From contig CP042469.1 in assembly GCA_015243575.1 (NCBI GenBank), positions 2,880,929-2,944,928 of the forward strand: 64,000 nucleotides of DNA. The letters are read 5' to 3'. Positions within the stretch are counted from its first letter, which is position 1; every line of letters begins with the position of its first letter. This document shows, piece by piece, positions 34,364-44,336 of this stretch. Below the pieces are notes generated by a model. It ran no database searches, was not told the origin of the DNA, and saw nothing but the letters and a program-made list of their open reading frames with translations. Position numbers and translations under genes: made by a program. The DNA is from Clostridiales bacterium. GTDB lineage: Bacteria > Bacillota > Clostridia > Peptostreptococcales > Anaerovoracaceae.

Positions 34364-34405
34364 CATATCAAGTTTTTCCATACGCTTGAGGAAAAATTTG
34401 ATAGA
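34364..34405. promoter_or_regulatory. Operator palindrome upstream of OYE operon 2
   Basis: The left arm CATATCAAGTTTTTCCA (34364-34380) is identical to that of the perfect palindrome at 46733-46774; an eight-base centre follows, then a right arm matching 13 of 17 bases (AGGAAAAATTTGATAGA). On the minus strand the downstream stretch GATATGAAGTT and AAACAGAT is also shared, with a -10-like TTAATATAAG. The conserved distance suggests an activator site for a promoter without a good -35 box. Confidence 0.7.
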
Positions 34406-34416
34406 ATGCGTCTATT

Positions 34417-34462
34417 GAAAAAAGAGCCCTCATTCCGATCTACAATTGCGGAAAAAGGGCTC
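34417..34462 (-). terminator. Intrinsic terminator of MtlR-like regulator 1
   Basis: On the minus strand GAGCCCT (34462-34456) pairs with AGGGCTC (34430-34424), followed by TTTTTTC. It lies between the regulator stop and the operator of the OYE operon. Confidence 0.75.
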
Positions 34463-34549
34463 GTCTGATGCGTATAAAAATAACCGGCCTAGGGTTTCGT
34501 ATTGTAAGGCACTTACACCTTGGCATTGCACTGTGAGAACGCAGGTGTT

Positions 34550-36502
34550 CTAGTCCAGATGGAAATACCGGATCAGCTGCTCCTCGGATTTCACCTCAGA
34601 GACGGGTATGGCACTGTTTTCCTGATAAAACAGCTTCAACAGCGTACCGAGCTGGCTGTAATCTTCCGGTCTCATGGTGAGCAGACACAGGACTCTGATC
34701 TTACAGTCGTTCCATAGAAAGCGATGGCGGATCGTTGCAAATGACATTGCCGTTTTCTCGCAGGGACTGATGGAGTACGCCAGAACCATTCCTTTCTTGA
34801 ATGCAAGAGGTGAGACTTTGTCTCTCATTACAACCTGATCGAAGTAGCTTTCATCACAACAGTTTTGCTCTGCCATGCGGCTCACAAGAAATTTCAGTGC
34901 GCTTTCTTTATTTGAAAAATCTGCATTCGCATAGATTAAGCTTCGGTCAGCCAGTTTTCTGAGGGGGTTATCCTGTGCTTCATGGTAGGTCACCTCTCGC
35001 CTCTTATTGATAAACATTCGGATTGAATCCAGCTCTGCATCACTCAGAAGCGGTGAGATTTCAAAAAAAGGAACCTCCATTTTCGTAACGATCTTTTTGC
35101 TTGCGGTGGATAATATGAGATCAAAGTTTTCTGCCTTGACCTTCTGCTTTTCGTAAACAGAGATCGTATCCACAACAGTCGCTTCCTGATTAAAGTACCA
35201 CTGCAGCTTTTGTTTCAATACCCATTTTACACTGCTGCTCAGGTGGCAGATAATCAAAACCCTTACCGGGTGCTTGCTCTGTCTTACTGCACCGGACAGC
35301 AGCATAGCCAGATGCAGAAGCTCTGTCTCATTGAGGCAGAAGTCAAAGCAGCCGAGGGAAATATTCTGAAATAGAAGCGCCAGCTCATATTCAAAGAGAC
35401 AGCTTTCTCTGATCTGATGCTCCTCCGTTCCGAGTTTTTGTTCTGTATACATTCGATTTTGCAGTGCTCTGATATGCAGAAGCAGCACAAAGTAAAATGC
35501 ATCATCCTCAGCAAGATTCAGCTGAAATGCCGTTTGAATTCTTTCAAGAAAAAGATCTGCTGCACCAATAATACTTCTGTCAATATAGTCAGTAACATTT
35601 TCTCGCGTCAAAATCCCAAGATCAAGAAGCGTATTATTAAGCACCAGCCGTGCAATCTCATATCGTTCGCCGTCATCAAAACCGCACTCCAGACAGGCTT
35701 CCAGGTGATCCAGAATCTCATTCATGGCTGTCAGTACGTTTGGGAGCATCTTGATCCGCAGCTCGTGTCTTCTTCTGATCCGAAGGTCTTCACTGAGCCG
35801 ATGGCCTTCACTGAGCCGTTTGAATGCAATGGCAATGGAATAGATCACAGAGACCAGCCCCGAATCATTCATTTGAATATTGTGGATTCGGAAGTACTTG
35901 TTCACTGTGTTCAGTACCACTTCAAAAGTGGCTCTATCAATATAGTCGTTCCTGTAATACTGACTATCTTTCGCATCGTAATTCCAGTCCGCGGAAAGCA
36001 GATTGTTGAGCAGCACTCTTTTTTTATACTCATCCTCTCCAAACCAGATATTTCCGTCCTCACGGTTCAAAATAAGATAAGGGGGGTTTTCCACAAAGCG
36101 CTTTTTAATTTCCTGCACATCCCGTTCTATGGTCGCGATGCTGACAAACATCTCATCTTCCAGGTCAAGTACATTGATTTTTTCATCCGACCGCACCAGC
36201 TTTATGGCAAGATACCGGATGCGATCCTCCTTTGTCATAAAATTCTCGTTGGTCCTAATAATCTCATGCATGATTTGTTCATTGCCTGCAATCAGCCGGT
36301 ACCCTTTGCCCCTCTGGGACTCTACGGAAATGTTAAACTGGTTGAACAGATGATTGATATCGTTGACATCACTCCTCACCGTTCGGTCAGAAACCTTTAA
36401 AAATTCTGAAAGGTCCCCTGCCGTAACATAATCCTGTTTTCCGTATAAATAAAAGATCAGTTTACGCTGACGGAGCAGCAATCCATTAAATTCCATCGTC
36501 AC
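34550..36502 (-). CDS. MtlR/LicR-type PRD transcriptional regulator 1
   Basis: 650 residues. The N-terminal HTH (about 10-60, YVTAGDLSEFLKVSDRTVRS) is followed by a second HTH-like part (90-150, DEMFVSIATIERDVQEIKKR), two PRD-like helical domains (about 190-410), an IIB-like segment starting VRVLIICHLSSSVKW near residue 420 that keeps a Cys, and a C-terminal IIA-like domain (about 505-650). The IIA-like domain lacks the usual phospho-His (FKKGMVLAYSIS where relatives have a His-Gly). The neighbours are ABC transporters, not PTS genes. It probably activates the palindrome-bearing operons. 69 bases from regulator 2. Confidence 0.85.
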   Translation of the reverse strand: MTMEFNGLLLRQRKLIFYLYGKQDYVTAGDLSEFLKVSDRTVRSDVNDINHLFNQFNISVESQRGKGYRLIAGNEQIMHEIIRTNENFMTKEDRIRYLAIKLVRSDEKINVLDLEDEMFVSIATIERDVQEIKKRFVENPPYLILNREDGNIWFGEDEYKKRVLLNNLLSADWNYDAKDSQYYRNDYIDRATFEVVLNTVNKYFRIHNIQMNDSGLVSVIYSIAIAFKRLSEGHRLSEDLRIRRRHELRIKMLPNVLTAMNEILDHLEACLECGFDDGERYEIARLVLNNTLLDLGILTRENVTDYIDRSIIGAADLFLERIQTAFQLNLAEDDAFYFVLLLHIRALQNRMYTEQKLGTEEHQIRESCLFEYELALLFQNISLGCFDFCLNETELLHLAMLLSGAVRQSKHPVRVLIICHLSSSVKWVLKQKLQWYFNQEATVVDTISVYEKQKVKAENFDLILSTASKKIVTKMEVPFFEISPLLSDAELDSIRMFINKRREVTYHEAQDNPLRKLADRSLIYANADFSNKESALKFLVSRMAEQNCCDESYFDQVVMRDKVSPLAFKKGMVLAYSISPCEKTAMSFATIRHRFLWNDCKIRVLCLLTMRPEDYSQLGTLLKLFYQENSAIPVSEVKSEEQLIRYFHLD

Positions 36503-36571
36503 TCTCCTTAGACAAGGCTCAATACGCCTGAATCGTTAAAACTTTACCATCCCGGTACGAGTTGCGCCTTG

Positions 36572-38512
36572 TCAGCGCAGGGAAATTGCCTCAAAATCAG
36601 AAAGCTCTTCTGCAAGCACCAGCACCCTCCCCAATTGTTTTTTATCGGGCAAAACAGCCAGAATAGCGCCTCGCAGATTTCTGTTATGACCCCAGGAAAA
36701 GGTGTTTTTACAGATCGCCCCATCCATTGACAAATCCGCATCCCGCCCCAGCTCTATATAGAAAAACACAACATTGTTCTTCAAAACCACATGGCGGTAC
36801 GAGTCCGCCACAGGATTCAACTCCAGACCCCTGCTTGCCTTGATGTGATTCGTCAGCACACTCAGCAACTCACTGATATCAGGTTTCTCGTCGATCCTCT
36901 GCCATTCCAGTTCCCTCAGGCCAGCTTCCTGACGCGCGGAAAGCTTCTGATACAGCAGATCATCCTCAATCCGTTTTAAATGTTCATTGATCCTTTTCTG
37001 ATCTTCCGCTTCGATCAAAGGGGATACGGTGATCACCGGCACGTCAAACCTCCGGAAGGCATCCATTTGAGCGGTGGTCAGAACCAGCGCCGGCTCTGCC
37101 CTGTCGATTCGCTGCCTGTCGTAGATGGGAAATGGGCCCTTAATATCAATTCTACCTCCGTAGACTTCCCGCAATCTTCCAATAAAATAGCCGGTCAGAC
37201 TGGAATTCATGTGACTCGCCACTGCCACTTGAATTCCTCGCCCTCTCTTTTGTTCCAAATCATGTTTTTGCCCGGAAATCAACAGCGGAAGAAGATAGTT
37301 TTCCTCTTCCAGCCCAAGCTCTAACTCGCAGATTTGCTCCAGCCGTTCACATAAGTATTGTGCCACACAGCTCAGATAAGGGTGCTGCAGCCTTAATTTA
37401 TCCGTCAAATGCTTGCTTTGCAATTGGACAGAAATCATTCCGTTCATCAGCGCCTGTACATGCAGCAGCATATCCTTGCAGAAGCTATCATCCAGGCGAA
37501 AATCCAGCAGGTACTCAGCGTTTAGTTCCTGAAGCAGCTGTTCTACAAGAATCTCACAGGTTGCGGAGGTATGTTCCAAAACCGCTCCCCTTTTGGTATC
37601 CGTAAAGTTTTGTGTGCACAGCTGCTTTAGAATTCCTGTGATCCATCGCTGCTCTGATACGTCTGGCTCCAGATCCCACGTTTGACGTAATTGTTCAAAG
37701 ATCTGACGAACCGCCTCGGCGGAGATACCTGATGATGCAAGGAGCAAAGCTTCAGTCTCTGGTCTGCCAGAAGCACTAAGACCTAAGGTCCTTCCTCCCA
37801 TTTTAGATCCGATTCCGAAACCGGACTGGACTCTGGAATAAGATACCGCCACGGCAAGAATCATATAGATCAATCCGAAATCATCAAGGTCTATGCGATA
37901 CTTCCTTAATACATCTTTCAAAACCAACCGGATCTGGTTCAGCATCTCATGATTGATCAAGTCTTCCTTCAGTATGATCCCGTCCCGGGAATCGTAATCC
38001 CAGTTTTCACAATACAACCGGATCAGTATATTTCTTTTTTTGATTTCATCTTCTTCCAGCTTCACATGCGTTCCCCGCCGCAGCAGCGCCAAGTGAGGCT
38101 TGCGGTCTGAGAAGCGGTTCTTCACCGCTTTCATATCATTTTCGAGGGTTGTACGGCTGATAAACATTTCATCTTCAAGCAAACCCAAATCATACCAGTC
38201 ATTCTCACTGATCAGCTTCAGAATCAGGTACCTTATTCGGTCTTCCTTCGTTTGCAGATTTTCCTTCTCCAGAAACAGATGATGAAATGCTAGGCGGTCT
38301 GCCACTTCAAGACAATAGCCCTTGCCGTGAAGAGAGTTGATCTGCGTCCCATAAGCCTTCATCAACCGATTAATCTCAGCGATGTCGCTGCGGATGGTTC
38401 TTTCCGAAACCCCAAGCTGAGATGAAAGTTCCTTTCCGGTCATGATACCGTGCTTGTAATTCAGTATATAAAGCAGCTTCCGCTGTCTTGCATGCAACGT
38501 CAAGGTCTCCAT
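36572..38512 (-). CDS. MtlR/LicR-type PRD transcriptional regulator 2
   Basis: 646 residues, a diverged tandem paralogue of the next gene. HTH GKELSSQLGVSERTIRSDIA near residue 25, second HTH EDEMFISRTTLENDMKAVK near residue 115, PRD-like domains, an IIB-like part starting IQVAVASHMNSSLTG near residue 415 in which the phospho-Cys is missing, and a IIA-like end (VVLKNNVVFF) lacking the phospho-His. Start at 38512 (METLTLHARQRK) behind GGAG. Loss of both PTS sites suggests a ligand other than PTS phosphorylation. Confidence 0.83.
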   Translation of the reverse strand: METLTLHARQRKLLYILNYKHGIMTGKELSSQLGVSERTIRSDIAEINRLMKAYGTQINSLHGKGYCLEVADRLAFHHLFLEKENLQTKEDRIRYLILKLISENDWYDLGLLEDEMFISRTTLENDMKAVKNRFSDRKPHLALLRRGTHVKLEEDEIKKRNILIRLYCENWDYDSRDGIILKEDLINHEMLNQIRLVLKDVLRKYRIDLDDFGLIYMILAVAVSYSRVQSGFGIGSKMGGRTLGLSASGRPETEALLLASSGISAEAVRQIFEQLRQTWDLEPDVSEQRWITGILKQLCTQNFTDTKRGAVLEHTSATCEILVEQLLQELNAEYLLDFRLDDSFCKDMLLHVQALMNGMISVQLQSKHLTDKLRLQHPYLSCVAQYLCERLEQICELELGLEEENYLLPLLISGQKHDLEQKRGRGIQVAVASHMNSSLTGYFIGRLREVYGGRIDIKGPFPIYDRQRIDRAEPALVLTTAQMDAFRRFDVPVITVSPLIEAEDQKRINEHLKRIEDDLLYQKLSARQEAGLRELEWQRIDEKPDISELLSVLTNHIKASRGLELNPVADSYRHVVLKNNVVFFYIELGRDADLSMDGAICKNTFSWGHNRNLRGAILAVLPDKKQLGRVLVLAEELSDFEAISLR

Positions 38513-38816
38513 AATGACACTCCAAATTGAAAAATTAAAACCAGGTTTCATTTATTCGATCATTTATGCAAAACGCTGTTACGGTGCTTCACACCGATAT
38601 AATAAATGACTCCGGCACGATTTCGTTTTTTATTTTGCATTTATTATAGCACAATTGCGGGCGAATCATCAGAAGGATATTTTATGGGAATGACGGAACG
38701 GGCTTTGTCTGGCAGAAGCAAGAATAGAAAAAAATTGCCCGACTCGGTATTTTTATACTACCGGAAATCGGGCAGGCAATATTATATTTATAGCTTAACA
38801 AATCCTTAAGGAATTT

Positions 38817-39854
38817 TTATTCTTGGGGAAGCAGGACCACCTTGATGGCCTCGCCGCTTCTTGTCAGCTCAATGCCGTCATTGATTTGATCAAGGGGAAG
38901 CGTATGGGTGATGAACTTATGGCTGGGGAAGTTTTTATCAATTGCTAATTCATATGCTCTTTTTGACTGGATATAGGATGCTCCGAAATGTCCCTTGATC
39001 CAAATATTACTATAGTGGATATAGTTGGTGTCAATTTCAGTCAGCGAACCTTTGGGAACGCCGCCAAAGAAGACAACAATTCCGCCCTTCTTAACCATAA
39101 AGATGCTTTGTGCCTGCGCCGTATTGGATGGATTGGCCGAAATTACTTTGTCCGCTCCCAACCCGCCGGTCAGCTGATTGACCGCTTCAATGGGGTCTTT
39201 CTCTGCACTATTTACCAGATGATCCACACCAAATTCTCGTGACATCTCAAGACGCTTCTCATTGATATCAACCATAATCACAGTTTGGACGCCCCTAAGT
39301 TTGGCCAGCTGTGCCATAAAGCAGCCGATGGGACCGGCGCCGATAATTACAAGGGTATCCCCATAGCCTACTTGTATGTTTTCTAAGCAGGCATACACCG
39401 AGGTCAGCGGTTCTCCCAGGCTTGCTGCCTCAAAGCTAACATCTTCCGGGATAAGATAGATACCGCCCAGCTGAATTTTGCGGCCGGAAATGGCCACATA
39501 CTGAGCAAACCCGCCAGTTCCTGCCAGATCTTTCTCAACATTTGTGCAATTTTCACTGTGCCCGCTGATACAGTCGTCGCATTCCATGCAGTAGGTTCCG
39601 GGGAATAAGAAGAGGCGATCTCCGATCTGATATTTACTCTGGGCTGCTCCAACTTCGTCTACAATTCCTACAATTTCATGACCATATATAAATGGGTAGT
39701 TGCCCTTTCTTGAGTCACTGGTCAGATTTCTGATATCCGATCCGCAAAGGCCGACAGCCATAATTTTCAAAACAAGACCATCTTTTGGGCAGCTGGGTCT
39801 CTCCACCATCTCCACCTGTATATCGTTTGGGCCATACATCATGGCAGCTTTCAT
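38817..39854 (-). CDS. Zinc-dependent polyol/sugar dehydrogenase (MDR)
   Basis: 345-residue medium-chain dehydrogenase. Catalytic zinc residues lie in GLCGSDIRN (Cys near 38) and YGHEIVGIV (His-Glu near 60), and the structural zinc site is CMECDDCISGHSENC (four Cys, about 88-102). The NAD motif is IIGAGPIGCFMAQLA near residue 167. It resembles galactitol-1-phosphate, threonine and sorbitol dehydrogenases. The second ATG (39854) is preferred, with AGGAG seven bases upstream. Divergent from the FGGY kinase; likely substrate a polyol or its phosphate. Confidence 0.9.
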   Translation of the reverse strand: MKAAMMYGPNDIQVEMVERPSCPKDGLVLKIMAVGLCGSDIRNLTSDSRKGNYPFIYGHEIVGIVDEVGAAQSKYQIGDRLFLFPGTYCMECDDCISGHSENCTNVEKDLAGTGGFAQYVAISGRKIQLGGIYLIPEDVSFEAASLGEPLTSVYACLENIQVGYGDTLVIIGAGPIGCFMAQLAKLRGVQTVIMVDINEKRLEMSREFGVDHLVNSAEKDPIEAVNQLTGGLGADKVISANPSNTAQAQSIFMVKKGGIVVFFGGVPKGSLTEIDTNYIHYSNIWIKGHFGASYIQSKRAYELAIDKNFPSHKFITHTLPLDQINDGIELTRSGEAIKVVLLPQE

Positions 39855-39922
39855 TTTCATACTCCTGCATCTCCTTTAAACTTTTTTATCACAATTTCAG
39901 TATAAAACATCCCGCCATCTCG

Positions 39923-39967
39923 CATCAAACTTGTATTTTCCACTACCTAAAGGAAATGGATCTGCAA
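39923..39967. promoter_or_regulatory. Possible degenerate copy of the operator
   Basis: CATCAAACTTGTATTTTCCA is followed by an eight-base centre (CTACCTAA) and AGGAAATGGAT. The core TTTTCCA-N8-AGGAAA has the same spacing as the two clear operators. It lies in the divergent gap between the zinc dehydrogenase and the kinase. Outer arms match poorly, so this is tentative. Confidence 0.3.
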
Positions 39968-40107
39968 TTCCCCCTGATTTCCGCCTTGTAACGGAAATCC
40001 TTGGAGTTGTTCAATGTTTTGTCTTTTGATATGATTTGATTGGGTATAACTGCCCCCGGTCTCAAAAGAAAGCAGATCGGTAAAAATCGTACGGAGGACA
40101 ATACTAT

Positions 40108-41661
40108 ATGAAAATCGCTGAGAATTATTTACTTGGGATCGATCTGGGTACGACAAATGTGAAAGCAATCATTATGGATGAGAACGGTACCGTCGTCGCC
40201 TCCTCTTCAAAAGGAAATGAATTGATTTTTCCAGGACCGGGTATGGCCGAACAGAATCCGGGGCACTGGTGGGAGAATACAGCTGAAATCATCAGAACAA
40301 TTGCCATGCAAGTTGGGCCGGATATCGTGAAGAAGGTTCGCGGTATTTGTGTCAGCTCACACATTGTCTCCATGCTGCCCGTTGACAAAGACGGCAATCC
40401 ACTCCGCAATGCTATGATCTGGATGGATCATCGTTCTGACAGGGAATTGCAGTACATTCTGGATGAAATCGGATTCTCCAAATTTGTATCCATTGTAGGC
40501 GCTCAGCCTGATGTGGCCTTCCTGCCGAATAAAATACTCTGGTTGAAACGGAATGAACCTGAGCTCTTCGAAAAGACTGCCTGCATCCTTCAGGCAAGCT
40601 CTTACATTAATTACAAGCTGACAGGGCAGATGATCATGGACATCGATCAGGCCTCCAGATGTCAGTGTCTTAATATCAATACGCTGCAATGGTCCGATGA
40701 AATCTCCCAGGCCATCGGCGCTGATCTGAAGCTTCTGCTGCCAGAGGTAAAGGCAACGGATGAAATCATCGGCCATGTTACCAATGAGGCTGCGGCAGAA
40801 ACAGGCCTGATCAGCGGGATTCCGGTGGTAGCAGGAGCCAGCGATGCCATGGCTTCCATGTATGCCACTGGGCTCTGCAAAATCGGCGAAGCGGGAGAGT
40901 CCTCCGGCACAACCTCGTTGGTCTTCGTGGGTCATACCCATCCAAGTGCAACGGATATCCCCGTTGTGACCAAGCCGTGTGCCATTGCGGGGATGCCTTA
41001 CTTGTTTGACGCACCCATCAATGCCACCGGTGCCTCCCTCAATTGGTATCTCAATACGCTGGGCAAAGAGGAAAAGGAAGCTGCTGCACTGCAAGGGAAG
41101 AATGTCTTTGAATATATCAATGAGCTTGCAGCAGAAGTCCCTGCCGGAAGCAACGGTCTTATGTTCTTTCCCTATATGATGGGCGAACGGGCTCCGCTGT
41201 GGAACTCACATTCCAGAGGAATGTTTATCGGATTGTCCCTTGATACACAGCGCAGCGCAATGATCCGTTCCATTATGGAAGGAACCGCTTTTGCACTGCG
41301 TCATGTTATGAATACCATCAAAGAATCAGGTGCAGAGGCCCATTGCCTGCGCATTACGGGAGGAGGAGCCAAAAGCCGCGTCTGGTCTCAGATCAAAGCT
41401 TCCATGCTGAATATGCCGGTCTATCTTATGGATGAAAAATCCGGGGACGTTCCCTTCGGCGATGCCATCATCGCAGGTCATGCTGCAGGCGTATTCCCTG
41501 ACCTTACAACAAGCATCAACAAGCTGGTACAGATCAAGGAGATCATTGAACCCGTCGATGAATGGGCCCGTATTTATGACAGGATGTATCCGCTCTATCT
41601 GGATATGTACCGCCATCTTGACGCAGACCTGATGCAGCTGAAAAGTATTTTTACAGATTGA
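40108..41661 (+). CDS. FGGY-family carbohydrate kinase
   Basis: 517 residues, xylulokinase/gluconokinase/fuculokinase type. The N-terminal ATPase signature is GIDLGTTNVKAIIMDENG near residue 10, WMDHRSDRE lies near residue 107, GASDAMASMYATGL near 250, and the adenine-binding ITGGGAKSRVWSQIKASML near 415. GGAGGACA precedes the ATG. Divergent from the zinc dehydrogenase and ended by a perfect hairpin. It would phosphorylate the sugar or polyol imported by the ABC systems; the exact sugar is not readable. Confidence 0.9.
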   Translation: MKIAENYLLGIDLGTTNVKAIIMDENGTVVASSSKGNELIFPGPGMAEQNPGHWWENTAEIIRTIAMQVGPDIVKKVRGICVSSHIVSMLPVDKDGNPLRNAMIWMDHRSDRELQYILDEIGFSKFVSIVGAQPDVAFLPNKILWLKRNEPELFEKTACILQASSYINYKLTGQMIMDIDQASRCQCLNINTLQWSDEISQAIGADLKLLLPEVKATDEIIGHVTNEAAAETGLISGIPVVAGASDAMASMYATGLCKIGEAGESSGTTSLVFVGHTHPSATDIPVVTKPCAIAGMPYLFDAPINATGASLNWYLNTLGKEEKEAAALQGKNVFEYINELAAEVPAGSNGLMFFPYMMGERAPLWNSHSRGMFIGLSLDTQRSAMIRSIMEGTAFALRHVMNTIKESGAEAHCLRITGGGAKSRVWSQIKASMLNMPVYLMDEKSGDVPFGDAIIAGHAAGVFPDLTTSINKLVQIKEIIEPVDEWARIYDRMYPLYLDMYRHLDADLMQLKSIFTD

Positions 41662-41751
41662 ATGTAGGAAACAGATTGAACATCGGGATCAACTGCTCGC
41701 GCAAATCAAAGAGCGGCAAAGAACGCAGTATTGATTCCAGAATATCGATTC

Positions 41752-41791
41752 CATATGAAAAGGGCTGCCGATGGGCAGCCCTTTTCATATG
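41752..41791. terminator. Bidirectional terminator hairpin
   Basis: CATATGAAAAGGGCTGCC (41752-41769) is a perfect 18-base inverse of GGCAGCCCTTTTCATATG (41774-41791) with a four-base loop. It lies between the kinase and the convergent ABC transporter 2 operon and carries T-runs on both strands. Confidence 0.85.
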
Positions 41792-41868
41792 TATGATTTA
41801 ATTTGAGAGGAAGCGATAAAATATTGAAATTATTGCTTTTTTTAGAAATAATACGGTTTGATCGGAAA

Positions 41869-42828
41869 TTATTTCTGTACAGCAGCTGTTGCTTTTTTAG
41901 GTGATTTTACTGTCCCTCCGCTGAACCGAAGTGTGACAAACAGGACCAGCATCAGCAAAATGCCCTGAACAGCTTCGGAAATGGAGCCGTCCACGTTGCT
42001 GATCAAGAGCCCGTTTTCAATCACGACGATGGTGAATGCCCCGACAATCAACTTATAGATCTTTGATGACATACCACCGGTAACCAAAACGCCTCCAAGA
42101 AAAATTGCCATCATAACCCTCATTTCAAAGAACTGCCCCAGCGTAGAGCTTGATCCCCCCAGCTTGCACAGCTGAAAAACACCGACGAGGGACGCCATAA
42201 CACCAGAGAAGATAAAGGAAATGACTCTGGTCTTATTGACATTGATCCCGATATATCTGCTGGTGGTTTCATTTTCTCCGATAGCCTTGCAGCAGCGTCC
42301 TGTCTTTGTATACTCAAAGAGGTATCCTACAATTATAATTGCAATAACCATCGCTGCAAGCTGAACGTAAAATCCATTCAAAAATGCCGATCCATCAGGA
42401 GCAAACACCACATCCTTTGAAAGCAGATAGTTGAGAAAGCCTCTGAGGGAAATGAGCATTGCCAGGGTTGTCATAAATGAAGATACTTTGAATCTGGTAA
42501 TAATGATCCCGTTGATTACACCGATCAGAATCCCGATGACAATAGCGACAAGGAACATGAAAGCGAAGCCGTATCTGGCTGCTACCATCGCTCCAACTGT
42601 AGCCGAAACTGCAGCCGTTCCGCCGATGGAGAGATCGACACTCCCCTGGGAAACCACAAACATGACGCCCAGTCCACCGAGCACAATGGGAATTACCTGA
42701 CCAATGATGACCTTCATATTATAGCTGCTGCAGACAGTTCCGCCTGTTGAAATGCTAAAGACAAGAAACAGACCGAAGAATGCAATAAAAGGAATCAGAT
42801 TGCTCACCTTTAATTTCATATTTGTCAT
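41869..42828 (-). CDS. ABC transporter 2 permease (sugar type), second
   Basis: 319 residues, BPD_transp_2 family, paralogue of 22376-23338. The contact loop reads EYTKTGRCCKAIGENETTSRY near residue 178 and the early region has SQGSVDLSIGGTAA near residue 60. ATG overlaps the ATPase stop by four bases. Last gene of the transporter 2 operon. Confidence 0.9.
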   Translation of the reverse strand: MTNMKLKVSNLIPFIAFFGLFLVFSISTGGTVCSSYNMKVIIGQVIPIVLGGLGVMFVVSQGSVDLSIGGTAAVSATVGAMVAARYGFAFMFLVAIVIGILIGVINGIIITRFKVSSFMTTLAMLISLRGFLNYLLSKDVVFAPDGSAFLNGFYVQLAAMVIAIIIVGYLFEYTKTGRCCKAIGENETTSRYIGINVNKTRVISFIFSGVMASLVGVFQLCKLGGSSSTLGQFFEMRVMMAIFLGGVLVTGGMSSKIYKLIVGAFTIVVIENGLLISNVDGSISEAVQGILLMLVLFVTLRFSGGTVKSPKKATAAVQK

Positions 42829-44336
42829 ATCATCACCTCAATTATGGCTTCTTCACTGAAATGCGAGCTTCTCTTAATGGTTTTAACGATTTTTCCGTTT
42901 TTCATCACGGCAATATTATCTGACATCCCGATTGCTTCCGACAGTTCATCGGTAATCAGCACGATGGCGACACCCTTTTCCTTGGCATTTTTCAAGCACT
43001 GGTACAAATATGCCTTGACGCCTACATCGACTCCTCTAGTAGGACAGTCCACCACGAGAACATCGGGGTCCTTCAAGAGCCATCTGCCCAGATTCACCTT
43101 CTGTTTATTACCGCCGCTCAATCCGTTCATAGGCTGGTCGATGCCGGTGCACTTGACATTGAACAGATTCTTTGCATCTTCCGCCATTCGGTTCAGCTTT
43201 CTGGTACTCAGATACCCCAAGGGGCCTCTCAGTGCATCCAGTGACGGCATGCTGAAGTTCTCCCGGATAGATGCCGCCATCATCAGCGCCTCATGGTCCC
43301 TATCCTTTGGAACGTAAGCCATCCCATTTTGGAGAGCTTGCGTCTGATTGCAGATCCTTATATTTTTGTGTTTCAGGCAGACAGTTCCTGTCTTCAATTT
43401 GCTCAGACCGTAGACCGCCTTGCCCACTGCATGAATGCCAGAATCACTTAGACCGCAGAATCCCAAGATCTCTCCCTTATGTACATCAAACGAAATGTCT
43501 GCAAGGCCATCCTCTGATACGATATTTTTCACTTCGAGAATAACCTCATCCTCATAACGTTCTTCTGCGTCTGCACGGTAGTACTCTCCGTCCAATTTTC
43601 TGCCGACCATCTTCGTTTTCAGAATATCCGAATTGATTTCGCTACTGGTTTCTGTTCCGATCAGTTCACCGTCACGAAGGATTGAAATCGTATCAGTTAT
43701 TTCGATCATTTCTTCAAGATCGTGGGTAATTAAAATAATAGACTTTCCCTGCTCTTTGAATTTTTTAATAATCTCATATAAGCGCAGGCGGTTGTCATGG
43801 GACAGCGCCTGGGTTACTTCATCCAGGATCAGGATATCGGGATCCGTTGACAGCGCTCTGGCAAGCTCGATCATTTTGCGTGTTTCCACATTCATTTCTC
43901 CCGCCAGCCGATGGTACGGTATTGCCGGCAGCCCCCACTTTTCAAGCTGCTGGTTTGCTGCCTGATAGACCTTCTTCATGTTGACGATACCAAAGCGTGA
44001 AAACTGATCGGTCCTCCCAAGAAAGATGTTAATTCCGGCAGGCAGTGTATTAACCAGCCCAAGCTCTTGAACAACAATGGCAATTTTATTTTCGTTGGCC
44101 TCCAAGGGTGATTTGGGATCGTATGCGGCCCCATCCTTTTGCATTTTGCCCGAGTCTTTACATAGGATCCCGGCAATCTGGGAAAGCAGTGTGGATTTTC
44201 CTGATCCGTTTTCTCCCGCCAAACCTCTGACCTCTCCCTTTTGAAGTGTGAAGCAGATGTTTTTATTGGCATGGGTAGGACCGAAGCTTTTGTTCAGATT
44301 TTCAATCTGCAGTATGGATTCATTTTGCACCATCAT
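42825..44336 (-). CDS. ABC transporter 2 double-domain ATPase (sugar type)
   Basis: 503 residues, paralogue of 23335-24837. First half: Walker A GENGSGKST near residue 40, atypical C-loop (AGEMNVETRKMIELARAL), Walker B ILILDEVTQ. Second half: GLSDSGIH in place of Walker A, signature LSGGNKQKVNLGRWL and VLVVDCPTRGVDVG. Start ATG at 44336 (or 44333) overlaps the upstream permease stop; GGGG lies seven bases upstream. Confidence 0.93.
   Translation of the reverse strand: MMVQNESILQIENLNKSFGPTHANKNICFTLQKGEVRGLAGENGSGKSTLLSQIAGILCKDSGKMQKDGAAYDPKSPLEANENKIAIVVQELGLVNTLPAGINIFLGRTDQFSRFGIVNMKKVYQAANQQLEKWGLPAIPYHRLAGEMNVETRKMIELARALSTDPDILILDEVTQALSHDNRLRLYEIIKKFKEQGKSIILITHDLEEMIEITDTISILRDGELIGTETSSEINSDILKTKMVGRKLDGEYYRADAEERYEDEVILEVKNIVSEDGLADISFDVHKGEILGFCGLSDSGIHAVGKAVYGLSKLKTGTVCLKHKNIRICNQTQALQNGMAYVPKDRDHEALMMAASIRENFSMPSLDALRGPLGYLSTRKLNRMAEDAKNLFNVKCTGIDQPMNGLSGGNKQKVNLGRWLLKDPDVLVVDCPTRGVDVGVKAYLYQCLKNAKEKGVAIVLITDELSEAIGMSDNIAVMKNGKIVKTIKRSSHFSEEAIIEVMI

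Noticed and set aside
35417-36400. 327-codon plus-strand frame inside MtlR-like regulator 1
   Set aside because: Antisense to a domain-rich gene, no ribosome binding site, composition unlike a protein.
40357-41094. 245-codon minus-strand frame inside the FGGY kinase
   Set aside because: Antisense to a well-supported gene; lacks motifs and a start signal.
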